Made by a program: the position numbers and the translations under genes
NCBI GenBank assembly: GCA_944393045.1
Contig: CALXYT010000007.1
Span: 1-64,000 of the forward strand
Direction of reading: 5' to 3'
DNA length: 64,000 bases
Source: an uncultured Succinivibrionaceae bacterium
Lineage (GTDB): Bacteria > Pseudomonadota > Gammaproteobacteria > Enterobacterales > Succinivibrionaceae
In this document: positions 8,376-17,276 of the stretch, in pieces
Numbering within the stretch: the first letter of the stretch is position 1
Layout of the letters: each line of letters opens with the position of its first letter
The notes under the pieces: model-generated
Seen by the model: only the letters and a program-made list of their open reading frames with translations
What the model was told of the DNA's origin: nothing
Databases searched by the model: none

Positions 8376-9914
8376 ATGGAACAGCCAACTAAAGAAGAGT
8401 ATTTAAAAAAGATACTATTATCTCCAGTTTATGATGTCGCAAAAGTTACTCCATTACAGAAGCTTGATAAGATTAGTGAAAGATTAGGTGTTAATGTTTT
8501 AATAAAACGTGAAGACCTACAATATGTACATTCTTTTAAGCTCCGAGGGGCATATAATAAAATTTCTGGTTTATCTCAGGAATTATTAAATAAAGGTGTT
8601 ATTGCAGCTTCAGCTGGTAATCATGCGCAAGGTGTTGCTTTAACAGGTAAAAAACTTGGGATAAAAGCTACAATAGTAATGCCTAATTCAACTCCTGATA
8701 TAAAAATAGAAGCTGTAAGGAGATTAGGTGCTAATGCAGTTTTATTTGGTCAAAGCTTTGATGAGGCTTATGCTGAAAGCAGGCGTTTAGCAGAAGTTAA
8801 TGGTTATACATTAATTCCTCCATATGACGATCCTGATGTAATTGCAGGTCAAGGAACTATTGCCCAAGAATTATTAAAGCAAAATTGTCATATTACCCAT
8901 GTTTTTGTGCAGGTTGGTGGCGGTGGTTTAGCTGCTGGTATAGCTGTTTATATAAAACAACTTATGCCTAACATTAAAGTTATCGCTGTTGAGGCAGAAG
9001 GTAGTGCTTGCTTTAAAGCTGCTTTAGAACATGGTTCACCTGTTACCTTAGATAAAGTTTCATTATTTGCTGATGGCGTTGCTGTAAAGAGAGTAGGTAA
9101 CGAAACATTTAGAGTTTTAAAAGACAATATTGATGAGGCCATTACTTGCTCTAATGATCAAATCTGCGCAGCTATGAAGGACATCTTTGAGGATACTAGA
9201 GCAATTTCAGAACCTAGTGGTGCGTTATCATTAGCAGGTTTAAAGAAATATGTAAGAATGCATCCAGAATTACAAAACGATCCTAATGTAAATATGGTGA
9301 CTATTCTTACAGGTGCTAATCTTAAGTTCCACACTTTACGTTTTGTGTCAGAACGTTGCGAAGTTGGTGAATATGCTGAAGGCATCATCAGCGTTGAAAT
9401 TCCAGAGAAAAAAGGAGCTTTCTTAGAGTTCTGTAAGAAGCTAGGTGGTAGAACTGTTACAGAATTTAACTATCGTTATGATAACGATGAATCTGCTCAT
9501 GTATTCGTCAGCGTACACTTAACTAACGGTATTGAAGAATTACAATCAATTATAGATTCTTTAACCCATGCTGGTTATACTGTAACAAATATGACTGATA
9601 ATATCTTAGCGAAGAATCATGTTCGTTATATGATTGGTGGTCATTCTCCAAGAAAGTTGAATGAATATGCTATCGAGTTTGAGTTCCCTGAAGTTAAGGA
9701 CGCTCTTCTTAAGTTCTTAGAAACAATGGGTACAGAATATAATATAACAAGTTTCCATTACAGAACTAGAGGTTTAGAGTACGGTAGTGTGTTATGTTGC
9801 TTTGAATTACCAAATAATAATTATGAGGCATTTAAGCAACATCTAGCTGAATTAAATTATCAGTATAGAGATGTAACAGATGATATCGCATATCGTCAAT
9901 ACCTACGTCCTTAA
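8376..9914 (+). CDS. ilvA: Threonine ammonia-lyase, biosynthetic IlvA
   Basis: This PLP enzyme deaminates threonine to 2-oxobutanoate, the first step of isoleucine synthesis. The PLP lysine is in SFKLRGAYNK near residue 55. The glycine loop QVGGGGLAAG is near residue 182. Two ACT-like regulatory domains fill the last 180 residues, as in the isoleucine-inhibited enzyme, whereas the catabolic TdcB lacks them. I choose the ATG at 8376 (512 residues, close to the 514 of E. coli). GGTGAG is correctly spaced before it, while the GTG at 8364 has no ribosome site. The 3' end overlaps the next reading frame. Confidence 0.94.
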   Translation: MEQPTKEEYLKKILLSPVYDVAKVTPLQKLDKISERLGVNVLIKREDLQYVHSFKLRGAYNKISGLSQELLNKGVIAASAGNHAQGVALTGKKLGIKATIVMPNSTPDIKIEAVRRLGANAVLFGQSFDEAYAESRRLAEVNGYTLIPPYDDPDVIAGQGTIAQELLKQNCHITHVFVQVGGGGLAAGIAVYIKQLMPNIKVIAVEAEGSACFKAALEHGSPVTLDKVSLFADGVAVKRVGNETFRVLKDNIDEAITCSNDQICAAMKDIFEDTRAISEPSGALSLAGLKKYVRMHPELQNDPNVNMVTILTGANLKFHTLRFVSERCEVGEYAEGIISVEIPEKKGAFLEFCKKLGGRTVTEFNYRYDNDESAHVFVSVHLTNGIEELQSIIDSLTHAGYTVTNMTDNILAKNHVRYMIGGHSPRKLNEYAIEFEFPEVKDALLKFLETMGTEYNITSFHYRTRGLEYGSVLCCFELPNNNYEAFKQHLAELNYQYRDVTDDIAYRQYLRP

Positions 9915-10332
9915 ACGATTAGGTTTTATTTTTGGGTGTATGATGCTTTGTAGCATTACTAGTAATGTTAATGCCAAAGATTTTTATAAAGTAGATGAGG
10001 TATCAGGAAACTGGAAATTGGTTAAGAGTGAGCAAAATAAGGTTTTTTATGAGCATCAAACAAATAAGGCTCGTTTAAATATTGCTTTATCACCAAAAGC
10101 TAATATTACAGCAAGACAGTTTACTAATAATCTTATGGTGCTTTTTAAAGGACATGATTTAAGACCAATTCCAAAGGTAAAAGGATGGAGCTTTGTTTAT
10201 TCTTCTAATTTACCTTGTAGCATATTAGTAAGTTACTTTAATGATGAATATTATGAGGTGGTTGAATTATGTGGTAAGGCTTCAACGGAGGAAGTTGGAA
10301 AGTTAATTGAATCACTACATAACACTAAATAG
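9880..10332 (+). CDS. Small secreted protein of unknown function
   Basis: This is a 150-residue protein I do not recognise. Residues 1-32 look like a signal peptide: a Lys-Arg pair, a hydrophobic core and a VNA cleavage site before KDF. The mature part of about 118 residues has two cysteines that could form a disulfide. No membrane helix or known motif follows. If the ATG at 9880 is used, the gene overlaps ilvA by 35 bases in another frame. Later ATGs at 9940 and 9943 would remove most of the signal peptide. The overlap suggests cotranscription with ilvA, without implying a related function. Confidence 0.65.
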   Translation: MISHIVNTYVLKRLGFIFGCMMLCSITSNVNAKDFYKVDEVSGNWKLVKSEQNKVFYEHQTNKARLNIALSPKANITARQFTNNLMVLFKGHDLRPIPKVKGWSFVYSSNLPCSILVSYFNDEYYEVVELCGKASTEEVGKLIESLHNTK

Positions 10333-10360
10333 AAGCTAAGATTAAATTTAAGTTATTAAC

Positions 10361-10403
10361 AATCCCCTCAAGATAATGTTTTATGTTTGGGGGGATTTTT
10401 TTT
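10361..10403 (+). terminator. Terminator of the ilv cluster
   Basis: AATCCCCTCAA (10361-10371) pairs with TTGGGGGGATT (10387-10397), with one T.G pair, and eight Ts follow the last A. It closes the ilvEDA transcript. Confidence 0.9.
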
Positions 10404-10472
10404 GGAAATTAAAGTGCTACAAAAATAGTAATACCAAAACAAAAAAGAGAAATTATGAAGATGTTTTACCGT

Positions 10473-11162
10473 TTATTGATAACTAAAGAGTTTCTTTAGT
10501 CTAGTAAATCATCTTTCAATGATGAATGCTGTTAAAAATACTGGTAGGATACTTCCCCCAGTAATACCACACCAAGCAATAAGCTGAGATACAGCAGATG
10601 GTAATATAGCATATTAAAAATATTGATCATCTAGAGCTACCTGTGTATTCAAGAACTTCGATTATTTCATCTGGAATACTTTCAAAGCTTTGAGTCGAAG
10701 ACTTAGTAAAGAAAGCAGTTGTATGTACACATAAACATGCTGTAACTTGTGGCCCCATATCTAAGCATACGAGCATAAGTAGTGCCTAAATTGGTGTTAG
10801 AACGGCACGTAAAAAGGAAAAAATAGCCTGAGTTGTTGTTAAAAAGGTACTTTAAAGATGTTCTTGGTATCAAGAGCACCAAAGAAAAGACCTAATACCA
10901 TACTGTAAATAAGTGATAATACAGCAATGTAGATAGTCTCAAGTAAAGCTGCAAAAATAAGATCCTATTGAGTAAAGTCTAAATATGCAATTATAAAAAA
11001 TACTGATCCAATATTTGCTGATCGTATTAGAAGCTTTAAATAGTTAATATCTAAATACAAGAAACTTTTCATAGTAAGAATAAGCATACTTACTAAAAAT
11101 ATTAGTATAGGCTTATTGCCATCTTTACAGCGAATAGAGATTTTTTGAGTTGAAGTTTTCAT
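10473..11162 (-). pseudogene. Decayed PhnE-type phosphonate ABC permease, second copy
   Basis: Read from 11162 on the minus strand, the frame runs 65 codons to an in-frame TAG (10965-10967). It then continues with ALLETIYIAVLSLIYSM, which aligns with the first membrane helices of PhnE. A frameshift near 10845 leads into FLRAVLTPI, a further TAG, then MGPQVTACLC and a stretch ending EVLEYTGSSR, like the EAA-loop approach of PhnE. Another stop and shift follow, then YAILPSAVSQLIAW. The usual VRSATVVG segment seems to be missing. At least three stops and two frameshifts make it non-functional. Its start overlaps the stop of the upstream copy (TAATG), the relic of a coupled operon. Confidence 0.72.
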
Positions 11163-11919
11163 TATAAAAGCTCTATACGAAATTTATTGGTAATTTGATT
11201 AACTACAATAGCCATTACTGCAATAACTAAAATGATAGTACAAGCAATATCGTATCTAATAGTTTTAATGTAGTTAAATAGTGTTAAACCAATATCATCA
11301 CACATACCAACGATGGTTGAAGATCTAATTGCAACCTTAAGAGAATATAGGTATTAAGAAATTATCTTTGGTAAACATGAGGGGATAATAGATTGACCTA
11401 TTCTAGCCATGAATGGCGCACTAACAGCTTTTAAGCCTTCTAAAGAATTAGCTGATACATCTTCCATAGTTTCAAGAAAAGTTCTTACCATAAATGCAAA
11501 GCTTGTGATAAGTAAAGCGATAAAGTCACATTCAGTACCAAGTCCTAGTGAAGAAAAGAGAAGAAAAGCCCAAACTAATGCTGGATATTACGTAAGAATG
11601 TTGCAAAATAATGAATATACTTAGTAAATTCAGGGGATGGTGAAAATTTTTCTGCCCCAAAAGGTGCTACTACAAATGATAATACTGCCACTAAATAGGT
11701 ACTAGATATTGGAAGAGCAATGGTAACTAGTACGCTTTCAATAATAGTAACAATGCTATTAGACTTTGGTAAAGCAGGAGGTAAAAAGTCCTCTGTTATA
11801 AATTTAACAATAGCATCACTACTTGCAATTAGTGAAAAAAAATTAAATGGTGTTAGATGATTACTAATAATAAATAACACTATGGGTAAGATGAATTGTA
11901 TGTGGTGGGAATAAATCAT
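11162..11919 (-). pseudogene. Decayed PhnE-type phosphonate ABC permease, first copy
   Basis: The first 114 codons from 11919 are open and align with the N-terminal half of PhnE, including FLPPALP where PhnE has FFPPDFS. A one-base loss near 11583 breaks the frame at FLRNI. The next frame goes on at once with PALVWAFLLFSSLGLG, matching the PhnE signature of similar form. It continues through the EAA-type loop (NSLEGLKAVSAP, then SIIPSCLP). An in-frame TAA (11354-11356) interrupts it before SLKVAIRSSTIVGM and a last membrane helix. One frameshift and one nonsense codon thus kill an otherwise nearly complete gene. No phnC or phnD is nearby. Confidence 0.82.
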
Positions 11920-12239
11920 ATTGTTTAACTCAATCTAAGTTTAACTACTTTTTAATGTATTATTAGATTGTAGCAATTTCACGTTATATCTATGTAAAAC
12001 TTTGCATAAAACAGTTTGGGTTTATTAGATATCTATAATTAACACTGTAAGTTTAATAAAGTTTTATAATCTAAAGTTGGTGATTTTTTGAAAAAAAGCT
12101 TGGTAATACCTCTTTCATTAGTTTTAGGCTGTTAAGTTTAGTTATATATTTTTTATAAGCGACATAAATATGGCCAATATGATAAAATAAGAGTGGTTTT
12201 GCATTAGAGTTATATTTATATAGTGGAAACAATAATCAA
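11920..12239. other. Intergenic region before hemX
   Basis: These 320 bases separate the phnE relics from hemX. I see no intact gene. A TTG at 12088 with GGTG upstream opens a 15-codon frame whose product ends LVLGC and then a stop. It resembles a lipoprotein signal peptide cut off at its lipobox cysteine. No convincing promoter with good spacing was found for hemX. Confidence 0.4.
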
Positions 12240-13352
12240 ATGACAGAAAAAGAAAATATTAATGAGTCTGTGGCTTCTAAAAATGAGCAGACGACTTCGC
12301 ATAATCCTAATTTAACTCAAGATGTAGTAGAGTTAAATACACTTAAGCGAAAAGTATTGCGTAATACTATTTTGGTTATTTTTGTTATTCTGCTAGTGGT
12401 AAGTAATATGGCTTATTTAGTTTATTTATCTTTACAAGAAAAGCCTCAAATGCCGGTTATCCCAGATTATACGGCACAATTTAATGAATTAAAAAATACC
12501 ACTAATGCTCTAGGTCAGCTACAAGAACTAAATTTAAAAACTCAAGCAAAAAATGAAGAGTTCTCTAAGAAGATAGAGTTATTAACTAAGAAATTAGATA
12601 ACTTAGATGCCTCTCAAAGAGAGATTGAACTTAGGTTTGGAGATGAGGAAAGCGTCTCTATGTGGCAATTATCGGAGATTAAGTATTTAATTTCTTTAGC
12701 GCAAAGAAAAGTTGTAATAGATAAAGATGTTAATACTGCTATTGCTCTTTTAAAAGAAGCTGATAGCGTTGTTGTAGCACTAGATGACCCTAGAGCATTT
12801 AAATTACGCCAAACATTAGCAAGTGAGATAAATTTATTAGGTAACTTTAAGATTGTTGATGAAGAAAAAGTATTATTGCAGTTAAATGAAGTAATTAAAA
12901 ATGTTTACTACTTGCCTGTAAATGTTGCCCCAAGACAAGTTAAGCTTGAGCAAGAAGTATCTGCCAATATTAATGATTGGTATGAGAATTTAAAGATTTC
13001 ACTTAATAACTTTTTAGAGAAGTTTATTGTTATTAGAAAAGTAGAGGAAAGAAAAGATTTTATTCCTCCTACACAAGCTGAAATTTTAAAAGAAAATATA
13101 GTGTTAAAGTTAAGTTTGGCTCAAAAAGCTTATTATAATAGTGATATAAAAATATATAAAGAATTATTAAAAGATGCAAAATTATTAATCCAACATTATT
13201 TTGTGGCAAATTCTCAACTGGTAATTAATTCTCTTAAGATGTTAGATACATTAACAACTGAAAAGCACAAAGAATTAGTATTACCTAATTATCTTCAAAG
13301 TGCTGTTGAGGTTAGAGAGTTTATTAATACTGTTGAGACAGTTAAGAAGTAG
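12240..13352 (+). CDS. hemX: HemX family membrane protein
   Basis: This 370-residue protein has an acidic/polar N-terminus and one membrane helix at about residues 40-66. A long, mostly helical periplasmic part follows, with coiled-coil character around residues 80-130. This is the architecture of HemX, often annotated as uroporphyrinogen-III C-methyltransferase although it has no methyltransferase motif. MWQLSEIKYLISLAQRK near residue 140 matches the family core. In other gammaproteobacteria it follows hemC and hemD. Here it follows the phnE pseudogenes, and hemC/hemD are absent from the window. hemY starts eight bases after it. Confidence 0.8.
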   Translation: MTEKENINESVASKNEQTTSHNPNLTQDVVELNTLKRKVLRNTILVIFVILLVVSNMAYLVYLSLQEKPQMPVIPDYTAQFNELKNTTNALGQLQELNLKTQAKNEEFSKKIELLTKKLDNLDASQREIELRFGDEESVSMWQLSEIKYLISLAQRKVVIDKDVNTAIALLKEADSVVVALDDPRAFKLRQTLASEINLLGNFKIVDEEKVLLQLNEVIKNVYYLPVNVAPRQVKLEQEVSANINDWYENLKISLNNFLEKFIVIRKVEERKDFIPPTQAEILKENIVLKLSLAQKAYYNSDIKIYKELLKDAKLLIQHYFVANSQLVINSLKMLDTLTTEKHKELVLPNYLQSAVEVREFINTVETVKK

Positions 13353-13360
13353 GTCACATT

Positions 13361-14494
13361 ATGATAAAGTTTATTTTCTGTCTAGTAGTTTTAATTGGAT
13401 TATTAATAGCTGGTCCATATTTAAGTGGTAATCAAGGTTTTGTGCATATAGAAGTATTTAACTACATCATTGAGATGAGTGCTTTTACTTTTATTATTAG
13501 TGCTTTGTTATTATTTTTACTGCTTTTCATAGTAGTGTATTTAATCCTTAAATTATTGCATATTAAAACAGCAGTATTTTCTTTTTTATTAGATTATAAA
13601 ACTCATAAGATTAGCTCAGATCTAAAAGCAAGTATTTACGCCTTAGTAAGTGAGAATTATGTTGAAAGTGCAAAATATGCACGTAAAGTATTAGCTAAAC
13701 AAGAAGATGATGTATTTGCTAAATTTATTTATTTTCAGGCTACAGTAAACTCTTCTGATATTGATAATGCTGTAAAAATGTTAGAATCATTAGAGCAAGA
13801 AGGTTTTTCAGATGAGTTTATTAAGTTATTAAGAGTAAAGATGTATTTGCAAAATGAAGATTATCAAAGCTCTTTTAATATAGTAAGTGCGATGCGAGAG
13901 AGTGATACTAAAAATATCTTGCTTTCTAAGCTTTACTATAAGACTCTTATTGGTTTAAAAAGATATGACTTAATTGAAAAACATCGCCAAGAATTTTTAA
14001 AAAGTGGTGTAATGACCAATTCTGATTATTATCAATATGTAATTGAAAGAATCACTAAAGAAATCTCATACTTAAAAGATCCTTATGTAATTGAAAATCT
14101 TTATAAAAAATTACCAAAAGATATTTCTGAGCATACAGTAGCGATTATGGCTCTTGCTGATAAGCTCTATGAAATAGGGCAGAAAGATAAAGCTTTAAAA
14201 ATGTTTTTTAATTTAGTGAAAAAGAATCTTAATCATGCTTCAATTTACCAATCGTTATCACATTGGCGCAGTAGTGACCAAAAAATTATTGAATTTTTAG
14301 AGCAAGAGCGAGCTAAATTAAAAACTGATGACAGTATTGATATTGATTTAAATATTGCTTTAGCTCATATGTACGTTGGAGTGAAAAGAGTGGAAGAAGC
14401 TAGGGACATTTATAGTGATTTATTAGAGAAATATCCTTCGAAAGATCTTTATACACGCTATGGCTATTGCCAGTATATTGAAAATATAAAATAG
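13361..14494 (+). CDS. hemY: HemY family TPR membrane protein
   Basis: This 377-residue protein has two N-terminal membrane helices (about residues 1-20 and 40-65) and a cytoplasm-facing linker. TPR-like helical repeats such as YVESAKYARKVL and RVEEARDIYSDLL follow. This is HemY of the hemCDXY operon, a membrane protein of uncertain role in late porphyrin metabolism; it is unrelated to the oxidase also called HemY in Bacillus. It is eight bases from hemX and 40 bases from cyaA, so hemX-hemY-cyaA probably form one transcript. In E. coli, by contrast, cyaA is divergent from the hem genes. Confidence 0.82.
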   Translation: MIKFIFCLVVLIGLLIAGPYLSGNQGFVHIEVFNYIIEMSAFTFIISALLLFLLLFIVVYLILKLLHIKTAVFSFLLDYKTHKISSDLKASIYALVSENYVESAKYARKVLAKQEDDVFAKFIYFQATVNSSDIDNAVKMLESLEQEGFSDEFIKLLRVKMYLQNEDYQSSFNIVSAMRESDTKNILLSKLYYKTLIGLKRYDLIEKHRQEFLKSGVMTNSDYYQYVIERITKEISYLKDPYVIENLYKKLPKDISEHTVAIMALADKLYEIGQKDKALKMFFNLVKKNLNHASIYQSLSHWRSSDQKIIEFLEQERAKLKTDDSIDIDLNIALAHMYVGVKRVEEARDIYSDLLEKYPSKDLYTRYGYCQYIENIK

Positions 14495-14534
14495 CAGAAT
14501 TTATTAGTAGTAATTGATAAATAAAGGATAGTTT

Positions 14535-16970
14535 GTGCTTAATTTTAAGATTTACGAACAGCGTTATGAGGAATTAAATAAAAAAAGGCTTGAGCTTGCG
14601 TGGTCGGTAATGCCAGAGGAAACAAGAACCTTATTTGATTTAGTGCCAATTTTGCTCCATTATAACCATCCTTTATTATCAGGATATCAAGACCAAGACG
14701 TACCTCATGGGATATATGGTTTTAAAACTAATGAATCACAGCAAAAGTTTTTAGATAGACTATCTTCAATGTCTGGAAATCTTCGAGGTTTTCAGGCGTT
14801 AGATGAATCTATTTTAGCTTTATATTTTATGGGCAGTACCTCTTCTATTGGTCAAAGCCCAAAATCTGATATTGATTACTGGGTTTGTATTTCGCATCAT
14901 ATTAGTGATGAACGTATTAAGTTACTAGAACAAAAATGTAATTTTATTTCTACTATGGCCAAGAATAGAGGGGTAGAAATAAACTTTTTTATTGTAAAAG
15001 ATAATAAATTCAAAGAAGTTAATAATGATATTGCTAGCGAAGATAGTTGTGGTAGTACACAACATATGTTTTTGCTTGACGAATTTTATCGTAGTGCTGT
15101 AAGAGTTGCGGGTAAAAAACTTCTTTGGATGATTATTCCTTCACAATATGAAGCAAATTATCAGCAATGTGTAAAAGAGCTATATCAAAGTAAGCAAATC
15201 AATAAAGATGACTGGTTAGATTTTGGTAATATCGGTCAGATTCCTACCAAAGAATATTACGGTTCAGCTTTATGGTTAATGTATAAAGGTATAGACTCTC
15301 CATTTAAAGCAGTATTAAAAATCTTATTAATTGAGGCATATAGTGTTGAATACCCAAACACTAGGTTAATTTCTTTTCAGATAAAGGAATGGATGCAATC
15401 TCATGCTACTTACAGCTTAGAGTTAGATGCCTATTACATGGTTTTTCAGAAAGTATGTAATTATTTGATGAAAACCCAGGATTTTGAGCGCTTAGATTTG
15501 GTGCGTTTATGTTTTTATCAAAAACTTTATGATGGGCTAAAGAAAATGGATAACCATGATGCCATTTTGTACCGTAGAGGGGTAATTAAGCAGTTAATAG
15601 ATTCTTGGAACTGGACAGAAGATGATGTTAGTTTTATTGAAAACTCCCATCGTTGGCGTATTCCTGATGTTAGAAAAATTTATAACATGCTCTTTAATGC
15701 TCTGATGCAAAGTTATAGTTCCTTGCTTTCTTTTGGTATTACTAATAAGGTTTCAGATTCTATTCAGTCTGTTGATATTAGTGTATTAAGCCGTAAATTA
15801 TACGTAGCTTTTGATTCTGTTCCTGGAAAGATAAAAATATATAATTTAAATATTGGACATCTAATTGAAGAGACGCACTTAAGTTTTATTGAGGTAAGAG
15901 ACTCGCATATTTTTAGAGATGGCTGGTATTTATATTCCTCAACACTGCAAGCAGAAGATATTATTGGTAAAAAGCCGTTAAGTTATCATACCGATATTGG
16001 TACTATGCTCGTGTCTTGTTTTTTTAATGGGGTAATGAGTGTTAATACTAATGTTGAGTTATCTTCTCAATATAGCAATATTGCACCTCAAAGAATTTAT
16101 ATGTTCTTGCGCGATTTAACTGATTTGTTTAATGAACCACAAGTTAAAGCTACGAATGAGGATTTATTAAGCCCTGCTACTGTAACAAAATTAGGTATTT
16201 TTGTGAATTTTTCACAAGACCCAACTACCTCACCTGATTATAGACATGTTGGTAGATCAGAAAAAAATGTTAATGTATTTAGCGCTGGCGCCCGTATGTC
16301 AAGCATGGTAGGTTCTGTATTAGTAGTATTTACCAACTCTTGGAATGAGATATATTGTTATAATTATGAAGGTGATTTGGCTATATTTAACTTTATTCAT
16401 GAAATGAATTACTATTTTCATAGAGGCGATTGTGAACCTCCTGTTTGGCATTTATATAATTATAGCCAGCATATGAGAGCATATATTTCATCACAAACTT
16501 CAGAATTAGTTAAAAATTGTTTAAATGGTATTAGTTCTAAATTAAAATCTAGCTTTGAGTTAAAGTTAAATTCTGAGGATTATATTATTGCCTTTGATGA
16601 GCGATATTTTGATATAAGTTTAAAGGTATATTCCTCAGACGAAGATCCATTTGCTGATTTATATGCTGAAAGATTAAGAGACATTCCTTCTATTATAGAA
16701 TCTCATTCAACATATGGCTGTATTCAGTATTTCTTTGCGAAAAAAGATAATGGTTGTTATGATATTTTTGAGGTAGACGAAGGTAAAAACATTAAAGTTT
16801 ATCGTGGCTTTAATGGTGTTGTATACGATTTAGTTCATAACATAAATAATTACTATTCTAAGAAGTTAGATTTGGGTAATAAGAAATTTAAATATAAGCA
16901 GTATTTTAACTTACCTCAATTTTATGAAGTTGATATACAAAAAGAAGCTATCACTCCTTTAACTAACTAA
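14535..16970 (+). CDS. cyaA: Class I adenylate cyclase CyaA
   Basis: This 811-residue enzyme makes cyclic AMP from ATP for CRP-dependent control. The N-terminal half holds the nucleotidyltransferase core: FMGSTSSIGQSPKSDIDYW near residues 95-113, with the Ser and Asp-x-Asp residues of class I cyclases. The C-terminal half is the regulatory region, which in enterics senses the phosphotransferase system. The length is slightly less than the 848 of E. coli. The start is GTG, with AAAGGATAG at good spacing. The gene order cyaA, lptM, dapF, xerC, yigB is as in enteric bacteria, with lysA inserted. Confidence 0.93.
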   Translation: MLNFKIYEQRYEELNKKRLELAWSVMPEETRTLFDLVPILLHYNHPLLSGYQDQDVPHGIYGFKTNESQQKFLDRLSSMSGNLRGFQALDESILALYFMGSTSSIGQSPKSDIDYWVCISHHISDERIKLLEQKCNFISTMAKNRGVEINFFIVKDNKFKEVNNDIASEDSCGSTQHMFLLDEFYRSAVRVAGKKLLWMIIPSQYEANYQQCVKELYQSKQINKDDWLDFGNIGQIPTKEYYGSALWLMYKGIDSPFKAVLKILLIEAYSVEYPNTRLISFQIKEWMQSHATYSLELDAYYMVFQKVCNYLMKTQDFERLDLVRLCFYQKLYDGLKKMDNHDAILYRRGVIKQLIDSWNWTEDDVSFIENSHRWRIPDVRKIYNMLFNALMQSYSSLLSFGITNKVSDSIQSVDISVLSRKLYVAFDSVPGKIKIYNLNIGHLIEETHLSFIEVRDSHIFRDGWYLYSSTLQAEDIIGKKPLSYHTDIGTMLVSCFFNGVMSVNTNVELSSQYSNIAPQRIYMFLRDLTDLFNEPQVKATNEDLLSPATVTKLGIFVNFSQDPTTSPDYRHVGRSEKNVNVFSAGARMSSMVGSVLVVFTNSWNEIYCYNYEGDLAIFNFIHEMNYYFHRGDCEPPVWHLYNYSQHMRAYISSQTSELVKNCLNGISSKLKSSFELKLNSEDYIIAFDERYFDISLKVYSSDEDPFADLYAERLRDIPSIIESHSTYGCIQYFFAKKDNGCYDIFEVDEGKNIKVYRGFNGVVYDLVHNINNYYSKKLDLGNKKFKYKQYFNLPQFYEVDIQKEAITPLTN

Positions 16971-17000
16971 AGTTGTAACTGAAAAATTTATTGGTTTATT

Positions 17001-17204
17001 ATGGTGAATTTAAGAAAAACAACATTGCTTTATATTGTAGCTATAAGTTTAGGATTATTAACGCTTACCTCTTGTGGTCTAAAGTCTGATTTATATTATC
17101 CTAAAGATAAGAGTATTATTGATGAAGAAGTTTCAAGTAATGATAAAGCGCAAGATGATAAAGCTATTACTGAACCTAGTAAACAGGAAGAACTGTCAGA
17201 GTAG
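17001..17204 (+). CDS. lptM: Small lipoprotein LptM (YifL)
   Basis: This 67-residue lipoprotein has a hydrophobic signal peptide and the lipobox LTSCGLK, with the lipidated cysteine near residue 26. The conserved GLKSDLYYP directly after the cysteine corresponds to the CGLKGPLYFP of E. coli LptM. That protein assists maturation of the LptD LPS translocon by promoting its disulfide arrangement. The acidic, low-complexity tail is typical. It lies 30 bases after cyaA and just before lysA and dapF, its usual position. Confidence 0.85.
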   Translation: MVNLRKTTLLYIVAISLGLLTLTSCGLKSDLYYPKDKSIIDEEVSSNDKAQDDKAITEPSKQEELSE

Positions 17205-17276
17205 TATAGGCAGTTAATTGGTAGCACGATAAGATTGAAATTGGAATTGTAATTTTTAGTAATGCATGGAGTTTAA

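Noticed and set aside
11409-11624. 71-codon plus-strand frame in the decayed region
   Set aside because: It is antisense to the reconstructed PhnE-type pseudogene, which explains the sequence better.
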